A DNA stretch of 64,000 nt from Solirubrobacterales bacterium (GCA_020438295.1 JAGQUV010000005.1:1-64000); one strand, 5' to 3'; counted from the first letter of the stretch, positions 1 to 8,491 are shown. The notes: generated by a model from the sequence alone, not told the origin. Program-made: numbers and translations.

Positions 1-579
1 GTCGATGATCTCGGCCAGAACGTAGGAGTTGAGCGGGGTAACCTCGCTCGGCTTGACCACGATCGTGCACCCGGCCAGCATGGCCGGGGCCACCTTGGCC
101 GCGATCTGGTGGAGCGGGTAGTTCCACGGGGTGATCGCGCCCACAGTGCCGGCCGGCTCGCGCACGATCAACGAGTTGCCGAGGGTCTGCTCCCACGGCA
201 GGTGCTCGTACAGGTGCTCCATCGAGGTGAAGGTGATCGCCGGAAGCGCCGCCTGAATCATCATCGCCTCGGTTATCGGCGAGCCGAGCTCCTGAGAGAT
301 CAGCCCGGCGATCTCCTCGGCCCGGTCCTGGAGCCGCGCCCCGATCGCGGTGCAGATCTCGGCCCGCTGGCTCGGCTCGAACGCGCTCCAGACTCCGCGC
401 GCCGCGTTGGCCGCGCCCACCGCGGCGTCCACGTCGGCCTCGGTACCTGCCGGGACACTGCCCATGACCTGCTCTGTGGCCGCGTTTGTGACCTCGATCG
501 TCTCGTCCGAGTCGGGCGCCGTCCACTCCCCCCCGATGTAGAGGCTCGCGGTGTTCGATCCGGTCGTGGCCGTGGTCAT
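1..579 (-). CDS. Aldehyde dehydrogenase, N-terminal part (cut by window start)
   Basis: NAD(P)-dependent oxidation of an aldehyde to the acid. The first 193 codons are visible and the rest lies outside the window. The ALDH fold is recognised by the TPWNYPLHQ segment, whose Asn153 corresponds to the oxyanion-hole Asn of the family, and by VVKPSE, whose Lys176 contacts the cofactor. The catalytic Cys and Glu lie beyond the edge. Its ATG overlaps the TGA of the upstream GMC oxidoreductase by 4 nt (ATGA), so the two are co-translated. The GMC enzyme would make an aldehyde that this protein oxidises. The substrate (fatty aldehyde) is inferred from that neighbour only. Confidence 0.9.
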   Translation of the reverse strand, partial: MTTATTGSNTASLYIGGEWTAPDSDETIEVTNAATEQVMGSVPAGTEADVDAAVGAANAARGVWSAFEPSQRAEICTAIGARLQDRAEEIAGLISQELGSPITEAMMIQAALPAITFTSMEHLYEHLPWEQTLGNSLIVREPAGTVGAITPWNYPLHQIAAKVAPAMLAGCTIVVKPSEVTPLNSYVLAEIID

Positions 580-2540
580 GAGATCACCTCCGTCTCGGGC
601 TTGGCCGGTCGTCGCTGGCCACCGACGGCAGCCACGATCTGGTCAGCCGTACGCGACGCGAGCGCCATGATCGTGAGCATCGGGTTGGTACCCGAGGCGG
701 TGGGAAATGCGGAACCGTCCCCGATCCAGACCCCCGGCGTGTCATGGAGCTCGCCGCGGGAGTCAGCCACGCTGGTCTCCGGGTCGTCACCCATGCGGCA
801 GGTGCCCATCTGGTGCGCGGAGAACAGCCTCGCTCCCCCGGCTCTCAACGGAATCCGCGAGCTGCGGTTCACGAACGCCTCGAGGTCGTCGCCCAAACGC
901 CAGGTCGGCAGGCCTTCGGCCAGCAGGTAGATCCTTCTCGCTCCGGCGGCCTCGTGCATCTTCACCTGTGCCTCCAGCGCCCGCCTCGTGGTAGCGACGT
1001 CACGAGGCTCGGTCAACGAGTAGTACGGCTGGGCCTGACCGTCGTCGTCGATGACCACCCGGCCGTGACCGTAATCGCGGATCAGGCCGATCGTCGAAGA
1101 CGCGTTCCTGAAGTCGGCCAGTGCCGCCTTGTGCTCGGCGGCGGTCGTGAACGGTATGGCCGAGGCAGCCAGTCCGGTCGTGTACTGGGCGCCTTCGATC
1201 AGGAAGCCGTAACCGTCGTCGTCGACCCCGGGTGAGAACTGATCCACGATGCCGGCGTGCGGGGCCCCCCACCAGCCTTTCCGGTCGCTGCCGTAGTCGG
1301 CAAAGACGCTGGTGCACGGATGAAGACGCAGGTAATTCCCGGTCGCCGGTCCACCGATCTCCGAGCGCAGCAGGAGCGCCGGCGATTCGAGTGCGCCGGC
1401 CGCCACCACGACCGTCGGGGCCCTGACCGTGATCTCCGCTTCGCCGCGGCGGGCGCTGACCCCGGCGGCCCTGCCGTCTTCGAGCAGCACCCGCTCGGCG
1501 AAGCAGCCCACGACGACCTCGGCGCCGTCGTCGACCGCGTCCTGCAGGTAGGTCTTCAGGGTCGACTGTTTGGCCCCGGACTGGTCACCCCAGCCCATGA
1601 AACCGGCCATGACCGGGTCGTGGAGCTCCGGATCCCAGTTTCGCTCGACTCTCTCCCACGACCAGCCGAGCCGCTCGGCCCCCCGGCGCCACGATTCCTG
1701 GCCGGGGTTCAACTCGGAGCACTTGTCGTTGACCCCGATCCTCTGCCTAACCGCCTGCACGTGGGCCTCGAACTCCGGCGAAGTCAGATCGGTGAGCCCG
1801 TGCTCGACGGCCCATTCCTCACGGACCTCGGGTCTCGGGTCGAGGCAGTTGGTCCAGTTGATCACGGTGCCGCCGCCGAGCATCGAGCCGGCCTGGAGGC
1901 TGAGGTTGTAGTCGGCCGTCGGGGTCGGCCCTCCGCGCCAGTAGAAGCGCGAGTAGCCACCGAGCTCGGTCTGGTCGAAATCGGCCTCGTTATAGTAGCC
2001 GCCGGCCTCGAGCACGATCACCCTGAGCCCCGCCCCCGCCAGCCGCCCGGCGATCACACCACCGCCGGCGCCGGATCCGACGATCACGGCGTCGGCCTCG
2101 AGTACCTCGCCGGCGGCCGGGGTCAGCGGGGTTATCGGCTTCTCGACGTCGGGAGGCGGTGACACCGGGCCCGGAAAACCGAACTGCGGCCAGGCCGGGT
2201 TGGGCGGCAGGCCGTATGTGAAGAACAGGGTCAGGCCTTTGAGCGCGCCGATGCCGATCGCCGCGTCGCGGTTCGCCAATGACATCGTGGTCAGTGTCTG
2301 CTCACGGGAGGCCTGGGAGAATCCGGCGAACCCCTGGAGCTCGAGCCGGTCGAGCAGCTCCCCGATGCCGGCCCGGGACTCCGGCGGCATGCCTTCGATC
2401 GCCTCGAGCACGGCCTTGTCGGCTCCGACGTCGGTGGCGGTCCTGCCCCACACCCCGTGCTCGTCGGGGTCTTTCGGAATCGACGGGACAACCGTGTCGC
2501 AGAGTTCGCGCAGGGTTGCGATCTGGTTCTCGGTCAGCAC
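576..2540 (-). CDS. GMC-family oxidoreductase, long-chain fatty alcohol oxidase-like
   Basis: FAD-dependent alcohol oxidase/dehydrogenase of 654 aa. Residues 1-140 form an alpha-helical extension starting LTENQIATLRELCDTVVPS, which resembles the N-terminus of long-chain fatty alcohol oxidases rather than glucose/choline oxidases. The FAD dinucleotide motif GSGAGGG is at 155-161 and ends in VLEAGG. The C-terminal domain carries HQMGTCRMG and the GTNPMLTIMALASR segment that holds the second active-site residue of the family. The start is GTG behind a strong AGGAGGAG ribosome site. Together with the overlapping aldehyde dehydrogenase it would convert an alcohol to an acid. Family assignment is firm; the exact substrate is inferred. 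Confidence 0.88.
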   Translation of the reverse strand: MLTENQIATLRELCDTVVPSIPKDPDEHGVWGRTATDVGADKAVLEAIEGMPPESRAGIGELLDRLELQGFAGFSQASREQTLTTMSLANRDAAIGIGALKGLTLFFTYGLPPNPAWPQFGFPGPVSPPPDVEKPITPLTPAAGEVLEADAVIVGSGAGGGVIAGRLAGAGLRVIVLEAGGYYNEADFDQTELGGYSRFYWRGGPTPTADYNLSLQAGSMLGGGTVINWTNCLDPRPEVREEWAVEHGLTDLTSPEFEAHVQAVRQRIGVNDKCSELNPGQESWRRGAERLGWSWERVERNWDPELHDPVMAGFMGWGDQSGAKQSTLKTYLQDAVDDGAEVVVGCFAERVLLEDGRAAGVSARRGEAEITVRAPTVVVAAGALESPALLLRSEIGGPATGNYLRLHPCTSVFADYGSDRKGWWGAPHAGIVDQFSPGVDDDGYGFLIEGAQYTTGLAASAIPFTTAAEHKAALADFRNASSTIGLIRDYGHGRVVIDDDGQAQPYYSLTEPRDVATTRRALEAQVKMHEAAGARRIYLLAEGLPTWRLGDDLEAFVNRSSRIPLRAGGARLFSAHQMGTCRMGDDPETSVADSRGELHDTPGVWIGDGSAFPTASGTNPMLTIMALASRTADQIVAAVGGQRRPAKPETEVIS

Positions 2541-2578
2541 GAATTGACTCTCCTCCTGAGTTTGTTCGGCGGGCTTCC

Positions 2579-2584
2579 AGTCTA
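2579..2584 (-). promoter_or_regulatory. -10 box of the GMC oxidoreductase promoter
   Basis: On the minus strand TAGACT lies about 40 nt upstream of the GTG start, with the AGGAGGAG ribosome site between. No convincing -35 is seen. An inverted repeat fills the spacer, which fits a regulated promoter. Confidence 0.45.
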
Positions 2585-2614
2585 GCGCCGGTCCCCCGGC
2601 GCTACCGGACCGGT
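2584..2614. promoter_or_regulatory. Two adjacent palindromes in the divergent GMC/ALDH promoter region
   Basis: AGCGCCGG-TCCC-CCGGCGCT (perfect 8-bp arms, 2584-2603) is followed at once by ACCGG-A-CCGGT (perfect, 2604-2614). They lie between the divergent starts at 2540 and 2726 and touch the -10 box of the leftward promoter. This is the position expected for operators of a regulator such as a TetR-type repressor. No regulator gene is adjacent in the window. Confidence 0.4.
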
Positions 2615-2658
2615 TCCGAAAAAGCCGGCCGGCGGTCCAGCGGCGGCTCGCGGGCGGG

Positions 2659-2664
2659 TAAGCT
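2659..2664 (+). promoter_or_regulatory. Candidate -10 box (TAAGCT) for the 2726 aldehyde dehydrogenase
   Basis: TAAGCT fits the TAnnnT pattern seen before many genes here and would give a leader of about 55 nt containing the GGAG ribosome site. No -35 is recognisable. Confidence 0.3.
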
Positions 2665-2725
2665 TGGCGCAGACCTCCGGTCGCAGACCGGGAGACACCG
2701 TGACACCCTTGAGGATTGGAGAGAT

Positions 2726-4096
2726 ATGAGCCAGTACGCAGTCGTCAACCCGGCAACAGGCGAGACGGTCAAGGAGTACCCGACGATCTCCGACAGCGAG
2801 CTGTCCGACGCCATCGCGAGCGTCGATGAGGCTCACCGCAACTGGTCGGCGAACTCGACCCTGTCGGAGCGGACCGAGATGATCCGCAAGGTGGGCGCCC
2901 TGCACGGCGAGCGCCGCGAAGAGCTGGCCGACATCATCGTCCGGGAGATGGGCAAGCCGGTCGAGCAGGCGCTCGGCGAGGTCGACTTCTGCGTCGCGAT
3001 CTACGAGTACTACGCCGACAATGCCGAGGAATTCCTCAAGGACGAGCCGATCCCGCTGCTCGAAGGCGAAGGCACGGCGCTGATCCGGCGGAGCTCGCTG
3101 GGACCGCTGATCGGGATCATGCCCTGGAACTTCCCCTACTACCAGGTGGCCCGTTTCGCCGGACCGAACCTGACCCTCGGCAACACGGTCCTGCTCAAAC
3201 CGGCGCCCCAATGCCCGGAATCGGCCGAGGCGATCCAGGCCATGTACGACGACGCCGGCTTCCCCGAGGGGGCGTACGTCAACATCTTCGCCACCAACGA
3301 GCAGATCGCCGGGCTGATCGCCGACCCCCGGATCCGCGGAGTCTCGCTGACCGGCTCCGAGCGGGCCGGCGCCGCGGTGGCCGAGATCGCCGGGCGCAAC
3401 CTGAAGAAATGCGTACTGGAGCTGGGCGGATCGGACCCGTTCATCCTGCTCGCCACCGACGACCTGGATGAAGCGGTCGAGGCCGCGGTAGGCGCTCGGC
3501 TGGACAACAGCGGACAGGCCTGCAATGCGGCGAAGCGGTTCATCGTCGCCGACGAGCTCTACGACGATTTCCTCGAACGGTTCACCGCCGCCATGACCTC
3601 GACCGAGCCAGGGGACCCGACCGCCGAGGACGCGGCGATGGGGCCGCTCTCTTCCGAGACCGCGACCGAGCGCCTTCAGGACCAGCTGGACCGCGCGATC
3701 GCACAGGGCGCGACGGTCGTTGCCGGCGGTGACCGCGACGGCAACTACTTCAAGAGCACGGTGCTGACCGACGTTGCCCCCGATAACGACGCCTACCGTG
3801 AAGAGTTCTTCGGGCCGGTCGCCGCGGTGTACAAGGTCGGCTCCGAAGACGAGGCGATCGAGTTGGCCAACGACACTTCGTTCGGGCTCGGCTCATACGT
3901 CTTCTCGAACGACTCCGAACAGGCCGCGAGGATCGCCGACGGCCTCGACACCGGAATGGTGTTCGTCAACGGGGTCGGCCTGGACGGGGTCGAACTGCCG
4001 TTTGGCGGGGTTAAGCGTTCCGGCTTCGGACGCGAGCTCGGCCGCTACGGCATGGAGGAGTTCGTCAACAAGAAACTGATCCGGGTCGTGAAGTAG
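2726..4096 (+). CDS. NAD(P)-dependent succinate-semialdehyde/aldehyde dehydrogenase
   Basis: 456-aa ALDH-superfamily enzyme oxidising an aldehyde to its carboxylate. The usual landmarks are present: MPWNFPYYQ near residue 135, LELGG with the general base Glu232, and GQACNAAKRF with the catalytic Cys266. The NAAKRFIV context and the AFGGVKRSGFGRELG-type C-terminus are typical of the succinate-semialdehyde dehydrogenase (GabD/SSADH) branch. The start is the ATG at 2726 behind TTGGAGAG; the longer open frame upstream is arginine-rich non-coding translation. It is divergent from the GMC/ALDH pair. The physiological substrate is uncertain. Confidence 0.88.
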   Translation: MSQYAVVNPATGETVKEYPTISDSELSDAIASVDEAHRNWSANSTLSERTEMIRKVGALHGERREELADIIVREMGKPVEQALGEVDFCVAIYEYYADNAEEFLKDEPIPLLEGEGTALIRRSSLGPLIGIMPWNFPYYQVARFAGPNLTLGNTVLLKPAPQCPESAEAIQAMYDDAGFPEGAYVNIFATNEQIAGLIADPRIRGVSLTGSERAGAAVAEIAGRNLKKCVLELGGSDPFILLATDDLDEAVEAAVGARLDNSGQACNAAKRFIVADELYDDFLERFTAAMTSTEPGDPTAEDAAMGPLSSETATERLQDQLDRAIAQGATVVAGGDRDGNYFKSTVLTDVAPDNDAYREEFFGPVAAVYKVGSEDEAIELANDTSFGLGSYVFSNDSEQAARIADGLDTGMVFVNGVGLDGVELPFGGVKRSGFGRELGRYGMEEFVNKKLIRVVK

Positions 4097-4151
4097 TCAA
4101 AGCGCGGTGGGACAGGTCTCGGGAGGCTCTCCCTCCTCCGGGACCCGCGCC

Positions 4152-4265
4152 GGTCTCGGGCCGGTAGATCACGCCGATCCCTCTTTCCGGCATGGTCTGC
4201 GGCAGGGCTTGCGCCACCTTCTGGTTGGTCAGGTCGTGATCGACACAACCTACGCCGATCGGGAC
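4152..4265 (-). pseudogene. Possible decayed fragment of an erythromycin-esterase-like gene
   Basis: The minus-strand frame through this 230-nt gap reads VAQALPQTMPERGIGVIYRPET. This is strikingly like the conserved C-terminal segment of erythromycin-esterase-like proteins, as I recall it (…RAIGVIYRPETER-SHY…). Similarity stops abruptly at RPET and nothing recognisable precedes it, so no intact gene exists. In other genomes such esterase genes can sit beside the small dienelactone-hydrolase-type family represented by the next gene. The match is from memory and needs a database search. Confidence 0.35.
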
Positions 4266-4274
4266 GCGCGCACG

Positions 4275-4280
4275 TAGAAT
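4275..4280 (+). promoter_or_regulatory. Candidate -10 box (TAGAAT) for the 4326 hydrolase
   Basis: TAGAAT lies 45 nt upstream of the ATG. It matches the TAnnnT -10 pattern of this genome and predicts a leader of about 40 nt. Confidence 0.35.
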
Positions 4281-4325
4281 CGGGCCGCGGGCGCCACGCC
4301 CAGAAGTGGCCTCGGCGGACCACCC

Positions 4326-4982
4326 ATGACAGCCCAGACGATCGAGATTCCGGCGCCGCCGGTCAGTCTGACCGGAGACCTGACGGTTCCCGGCAGTCCC
4401 GCGGGCCTGGTCGTATTCGCCCACGGCAGCGGCTCGAGCCGGCTCAGCACCCGGAATCGGCAGGTCGCGACCGCGCTCAACGAACGCCATCTCGCCACGC
4501 TGCTGTTCGACCTGCTGACTCCCGGCGAGGAGTCCGATCGGTCGAACGTCTTCGACATCGAGCTGCTGGCGGGACGGCTGCTGGCGGCAACCCGCCGGGT
4601 GGCAGGTGATCCGGCCTGTTCCGGGCTCCCCCTCGGCTATTTCGGCGCCTCAACCGGCGCGGCGGCCGCGCTTTGCGCCGCGGCCGAACTCGGCGACCGC
4701 ATCGGAGCGGTGGTCTCCCGGGGAGGCCGCCCGGACATGGCCCGCCGCTGTCTGCCGGAAGTCGCCGCCCCCACCCTGCTGATCGTGGGCGGAAACGACC
4801 GCGCCGTACTGGAGCTCAACCAAACGGCTGCCCGGGCCCTCCGGTCTCCCGGCGAGATCGCGGTCATTCCCGGTGCAACCCATCTGTTCGGGGAGCCGGG
4901 CGCCCTCGACGAGGTCTCCAGGCTCGCCGGCGACTGGTTGTCCCGTTACCTGGCCGGTCCTGACCGCCCCCGGTCTCAGTAG
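4326..4982 (+). CDS. Alpha/beta hydrolase, dienelactone hydrolase-like family
   Basis: Cytosolic 218-aa serine hydrolase. The fold is shown by the oxyanion segment FAHGSGSS (31-38), the nucleophile elbow GYFGASTGAAA with Ser109, the acid in GGNDRAV (Asp158) and the base in GATHLF (His186). This small DLH subfamily often occurs beside, or fused to, phosphoribosyltransferases and erythromycin-esterase-like proteins. Here only a possible fragment of the latter is upstream. It ends by overlapping the convergent gene by 7 nt. The substrate is unknown. Confidence 0.8.
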   Translation: MTAQTIEIPAPPVSLTGDLTVPGSPAGLVVFAHGSGSSRLSTRNRQVATALNERHLATLLFDLLTPGEESDRSNVFDIELLAGRLLAATRRVAGDPACSGLPLGYFGASTGAAAALCAAAELGDRIGAVVSRGGRPDMARRCLPEVAAPTLLIVGGNDRAVLELNQTAARALRSPGEIAVIPGATHLFGEPGALDEVSRLAGDWLSRYLAGPDRPRSQ

Positions 4983-5587
4983 GCCCGGAAGCCGTCGATA
5001 TCCAGTGAGACCAGGATCGGTCGGGGCAGCGACAGCGGGGTGACCCGGCGGCGGCGCGAGACCAGCAGCCCGTCGAGCCACTCATGGTCGTACAGACGGT
5101 GGTGGGCCCGGGCAAACGGTCCCAGCATCACCTCCGCCGTGTAGTCGAGCCGGGTCAGAACCGCGTCCTCGTCGAAGTGGAAGACCTGCGTCCGACAGTG
5201 GGCCGGGATACGCGGGGGAAAATCGACGCGGAGCCTGCGCCCGCTCAGCTCGACCACGTCGACATCGTCGTCGGCGAAGACGAACGGGACGGCCAGATAG
5301 CCCCAGAGGGCGTAGCCGGCGAAGTGGACCACGTCCTGCGGGGTCCACCGGAAGCGACGGGCCATACCCGCCGGGCGCCGGTCGCTTGAGTCGAACGTGC
5401 CGATCCCGCGGAACTCGACCCGCGGATGGCCGGTCTCGGCGACCGCGGTGACCCGGCGCAGGAGGTCGGGCTGCGACTTCAGCGGCAGAGCGATACCGCC
5501 GGTCCGGAATTCGACCTCGATCCGCTCGATCTCGCGCCAGCGCTCGAGCCCTCCCTGCGCCTCTATGGCCGCATCGACCAGGCTCAC
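4976..5587 (-). CDS. Conserved hypothetical protein, lipoprotein-sorting-like beta fold
   Basis: 203-aa protein beginning VSLVDAAIEAQGGLERWREIERIEVEF. This start, followed by alternating beta-type segments (VVHFAGYALWGYLAVPF, LRVDFPP, QVFHFDEDAVLTRLDY), resembles proteins annotated as hypothetical or LolA/LppX-like. No signal peptide is visible, so it is probably cytosolic. The GTG at 5587 is chosen because it overlaps the stop of the upstream glycosylase gene (GTGA), giving translational coupling; the longer frame runs back into that gene. No function can be assigned. Confidence 0.7.
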   Translation of the reverse strand: MSLVDAAIEAQGGLERWREIERIEVEFRTGGIALPLKSQPDLLRRVTAVAETGHPRVEFRGIGTFDSSDRRPAGMARRFRWTPQDVVHFAGYALWGYLAVPFVFADDDVDVVELSGRRLRVDFPPRIPAHCRTQVFHFDEDAVLTRLDYTAEVMLGPFARAHHRLYDHEWLDGLLVSRRRRVTPLSLPRPILVSLDIDGFRAY

Positions 5588-6150
5588 CCAACCGGCTCTT
5601 TCGTGACGGCAACGCCCCGCCTCCGGTCCCGGCCACCGGGGCGCCCCCGAACCCATTCACCGAACGCGACCCACTTGGCCCGCTTGATCGCGTAGCCACC
5701 GGTTGCATTGGCGCTCGACGAGGATGGCAACCGGTAGACCGATGAACCGGCGAGCTCCCACCCGATCGGACCCTCGGCCGGATCGGCGTAGCCCAGGTGC
5801 CGGGCGACCCTCGACGCCGAATTCCCCCCGTTGAACGCGACCACGATCGGCCGGAATCGCTCGACCCTGGCCACGAAACCGGGCAGGTCGAAGTCGGCGG
5901 CGCGCAGCAGCCCGTCCGAAGATGCGGCCCGCCCCGCCACCAGGTCGGTCAGGCCCACGCCGTGGTCCAGAACGGTCCGGTCCTCGCTCGGATCGACCCG
6001 GACGCCACCGGTGAGTCCGGTCGCCCGGAGCAGGCCCCAGAAACCGTTCCGCGGGTTGGCGTAGTAGTGACCGGCCCTCGCGGACGCCTCGCTCTTCGCC
6101 GTTCCGACGAAAACGACCGTCAGGTTCTCGGAGAGGATGTCGGGCAGCAA
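5584..6150 (-). CDS. mug: G/U mismatch-specific DNA glycosylase (MUG/TDG type)
   Basis: Base-excision repair enzyme removing uracil or thymine opposite guanine. The core reads LTVVFVGTAKSEASARAGHYYANPRNGFW, where VGT…YYA-P-N-FW is the active-site block of the MUG/TDG branch. VVAFNGGNSASRVA and VYRLPSSSSAN correspond to the uracil pocket and the intercalation loop. I prefer the TTG at 6150 (188 aa), which follows GGGAGG and puts LLPDIL at the N-terminus as usual in the family. An ATG at 6234 would add 28 low-complexity residues. It overlaps the next gene by 4 nt. Confidence 0.78.
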   Translation of the reverse strand: MLPDILSENLTVVFVGTAKSEASARAGHYYANPRNGFWGLLRATGLTGGVRVDPSEDRTVLDHGVGLTDLVAGRAASSDGLLRAADFDLPGFVARVERFRPIVVAFNGGNSASRVARHLGYADPAEGPIGWELAGSSVYRLPSSSSANATGGYAIKRAKWVAFGEWVRGRPGGRDRRRGVAVTKEPVG

Positions 6151-6270
6151 GGTCCCTCCCAGCCTATCGGCGCGAACCGGTCGCAGGAACACTCCGGGCC
6201 CTGAAAGCCCGGTTCCGGCCTCCGTCCTTTCCATCGGCTAGAGTCACCCGGAAACGCAGTTGCGCTTGCG

Positions 6271-6276
6271 TAATTT
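6271..6276 (+). promoter_or_regulatory. Candidate -10 box (TAATTT) upstream of treT
   Basis: TAATTT in a locally AT-richer stretch, 26 nt before the treT ATG. The AAGGAGAG ribosome site lies between. No clear -35 is seen. Confidence 0.35.
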
Positions 6277-6302
6277 GCTTCCAAGGAGAGAGTAGCGACC
6301 GA

Positions 6303-7754
6303 ATGGCACAACCCAAGTTCGTCGAGTTCGGCTCGCAGCCGATCGAGAAGTACCGGCACGTGATGGACGGAGAATTCGAGGCCATCGCGGCAGAAATGGA
6401 AGCGGTCCGCGACCGGTTCGCGGACCGTACCGTGTGGCACGTCAACTCGACGGCGCTCGGCGGAGGGGTGGCCGAAATGCTGCGGAGCTTCCTGCCGCTG
6501 GCTTGCGACGCGGGCGCGGACAACCGGTGGGTGGTTCTGAGCGAGCGCCCGGAATTCTTCGGGATCACCAAGCGGATCCACAACAAGCTCCACGGGCATC
6601 CCGGTGACGGCGGCCCGCTCGGCGCGAAGGAACGCGACGCGTACGACGAGATCCTCGCCGACAGCGCGAAGCAGTTGGTCAAGCTGTTCGGACCCGACGA
6701 CTTCGTCTTTCTCCATGATCCGCAGACCGCGGGCCTGATTCCCGCGGTGAGCGATTCCGGCGTCGGCACGCTCTGGCGGTGCCACGTCGGGGTGGACCGG
6801 ACCAACGAAAACGTGAACGAGGCAGTGGAGTTCCTGCTCCCCTACGTCGAACAGGCCGACGCGATCGTGTTCTCGAGGCAGTCCTATGCCTGGAAGGAGC
6901 TGCCGAAGGACAAGGTGTTCCTGATGCCGCCCGCGATCGACGCCTTCTCGCCGAAGAACCAGGAGCTGGAACCGGCGGTAGTGAGCGACATCCTGGGCAC
7001 GATCGGGCTGGGCCCGGACCGGCCGGCAAGTGACCCCGAGTTCGTACGCTCGGACGGCTCGACCGGAAAGGTCGAAAGCGAGGCCGAGATTCTGCAGGTT
7101 GAGCCGCTCCCCGAAGATGCGTTCCTGATCACGCAGATCTCGCGATGGGACGTCCTGAAGGACCACGAAGGCCTGCTCAAATGCTTCTCCGAATACCTCC
7201 GGGACACCGACGTGCATCTGGCCCTGGTCGGGCCGTCGAGCGCCGGGGTGGCCGACGACCCCGAAGGCCCGGCGGTCGGCTATCGCATCTTCTCTGCCTG
7301 GAAGGAACTGCCCGACGATCTGCGCCGTCGGGTCCACATCGTCAACCTGCCGATGGACGATTTCGACGAGAACGGGGTCATGGTCAATGCGATCCAGCGC
7401 CGCTCCGACATAGTCGTGCAGAAGAGCCTGGTCGAGGGTTTCGGGCTCACGGTGTCGGAGGCCATGTGGAAGGGAAAGCCGGTCGTGGCCAGCGCGGTCG
7501 GGGGTATCCAGGATCAGATCGTCGACGGCGAGTCGGGCATCCTGATCGACGATCCGACCGATCTCGACGCATTTGCCCGGGCGTTCGGGAGACTCATCAC
7601 TGATCCGGAACTGGCGGAATCCATGGGAAATGCGGCCAGGGAGAGGGTCAAACAGCGGTTCCTGGTGATCCCCAGGCTACGCGACTACGCCCGGGTCATC
7701 CTCTCGGCCGACGCGGAGATGGCCGCACGGGAAGGCGCCCCGGAAACCTCCTGA
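6303..7754 (+). CDS. treT: Trehalose synthase TreT (trehalose glycosyltransferring synthase)
   Basis: GT4-family retaining glycosyltransferase of 483 aa that joins an NDP-glucose and glucose to trehalose. The N-terminal Rossmann domain has VWHVNSTALGGGVAEML (residues 44-60), the signature of TreT. The C-terminal domain has ISRWDVLKDHEG, VVQKSLVEGFGLTVSEAMWKGKPVVASAVGG (the E-x7-E donor-site motif) and GESGILIDD. The ATG is preceded by AAGGAGAG. Trehalose would act as a compatible solute or stress protectant. It is monocistronic as far as the window shows. Confidence 0.9.
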   Translation: MAQPKFVEFGSQPIEKYRHVMDGEFEAIAAEMEAVRDRFADRTVWHVNSTALGGGVAEMLRSFLPLACDAGADNRWVVLSERPEFFGITKRIHNKLHGHPGDGGPLGAKERDAYDEILADSAKQLVKLFGPDDFVFLHDPQTAGLIPAVSDSGVGTLWRCHVGVDRTNENVNEAVEFLLPYVEQADAIVFSRQSYAWKELPKDKVFLMPPAIDAFSPKNQELEPAVVSDILGTIGLGPDRPASDPEFVRSDGSTGKVESEAEILQVEPLPEDAFLITQISRWDVLKDHEGLLKCFSEYLRDTDVHLALVGPSSAGVADDPEGPAVGYRIFSAWKELPDDLRRRVHIVNLPMDDFDENGVMVNAIQRRSDIVVQKSLVEGFGLTVSEAMWKGKPVVASAVGGIQDQIVDGESGILIDDPTDLDAFARAFGRLITDPELAESMGNAARERVKQRFLVIPRLRDYARVILSADAEMAAREGAPETS

Positions 7755-7818
7755 AGGTAGGCGTCCCGTCCTGTCTCCTCCGCCAGCGGGCGGGCCATTC
7801 GCTTGCCGCGGGGTCGGG

Positions 7819-8193
7819 TCAGGCCTCCGGGGGTGCGTAGCGGTGGTGCAGCACCAGGGTGTTGCCGTCGAGGTCGCCGAAGAAGGCCATATGGCAGACC
7901 CCGGTGTCCATCGTGTCACCGTTGAACTCGACCCCTTTTTCCTCCAGCTCGGAACGAGCCGCTTCGACGTCGTCGACCTGTAGAGCGATCGGCGCCTTGT
8001 GGGCACTGAACTCCATGCCGAAGCCGTCCGACTGCATGACCGCGAGGGTGAGGTTCCCGGTCTCGAATTCGCCGGCCGGCATTTCGCCCCACCGTTTCGA
8101 GCGCTCGAGGCCGAGCACGTCAACATAGAACTCTGCCGCCTTTTCGAAGTCCCGGGTCGGCACTGCCACGAAGTCAACTTCGTTCACGTTCAA
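7819..8193 (-). CDS. VOC-family (glyoxalase/bleomycin resistance fold) protein
   Basis: 124-aa vicinal-oxygen-chelate protein with two beta-alpha-beta-beta-beta modules: VDFVAVPTRDFEKAAEFYVDVLGL, then CHMAFFGDLDGNTLVLHHRY. Metal-type ligands could be the central Glu of FGMEFSAH and residues near LVLHHRY, but the set does not allow a specific reaction to be named. The start is taken as TTG at 8193, placed behind GGAGGATCACCC; the upstream frame gives a proline-rich non-family sequence. It converges on treT. Confidence 0.8.
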   Translation of the reverse strand: MNVNEVDFVAVPTRDFEKAAEFYVDVLGLERSKRWGEMPAGEFETGNLTLAVMQSDGFGMEFSAHKAPIALQVDDVEAARSELEEKGVEFNGDTMDTGVCHMAFFGDLDGNTLVLHHRYAPPEA

Positions 8194-8281
8194 GGGTGAT
8201 CCTCCGTCGGTTGGTGTCTCCGGTTGCGATCCCAGCCTATCCGGGGCGGGCACCGCTGGCGCGCCCGCCCCCTCGGGCTCC

Positions 8282-8491
8282 CTACTTGTCGTACTTGAAA
8301 GAGACGTCGAGTCGAATCCGGAACTCGTCGACCTTGCCGTCGGTGATGGTCACGTCCTGCCTCACCACCTCGGCGACGCGAAGGTCGCGTACGGTGCCGC
8401 TGACCGTCTCGACCGCGTTGCGAGCGGCCTGCTCCCAGGAGTCGGAGCTTACGCCGACGACTTCGGTTACTCGATAGACGCTTTCTGACAT
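8282..8491 (-). CDS. Dodecin, flavin-storage protein
   Basis: 69-aa protein of the dodecin family, which assembles into a hollow dodecamer binding FMN or riboflavin/lumichrome. The whole family pattern is present: VYRVTEVVGVSSDSWEQAARNAVETV, then LRVAEVVRQDVTI and the final beta strand FRIRLDVSFKYDK. The Trp of SDSWEQA stacks on the isoalloxazine ring in known dodecins. The ATG at 8491 follows GAGGAGGACC. Confidence 0.92.
   Translation of the reverse strand: MSESVYRVTEVVGVSSDSWEQAARNAVETVSGTVRDLRVAEVVRQDVTITDGKVDEFRIRLDVSFKYDK

Noticed and set aside
4100-4150. Hairpin gtctcgggagg…cctccgggac after the 2726 dehydrogenase as a terminator
   Set aside because: Arms have a mismatch and no T-tract follows; evidence too weak.
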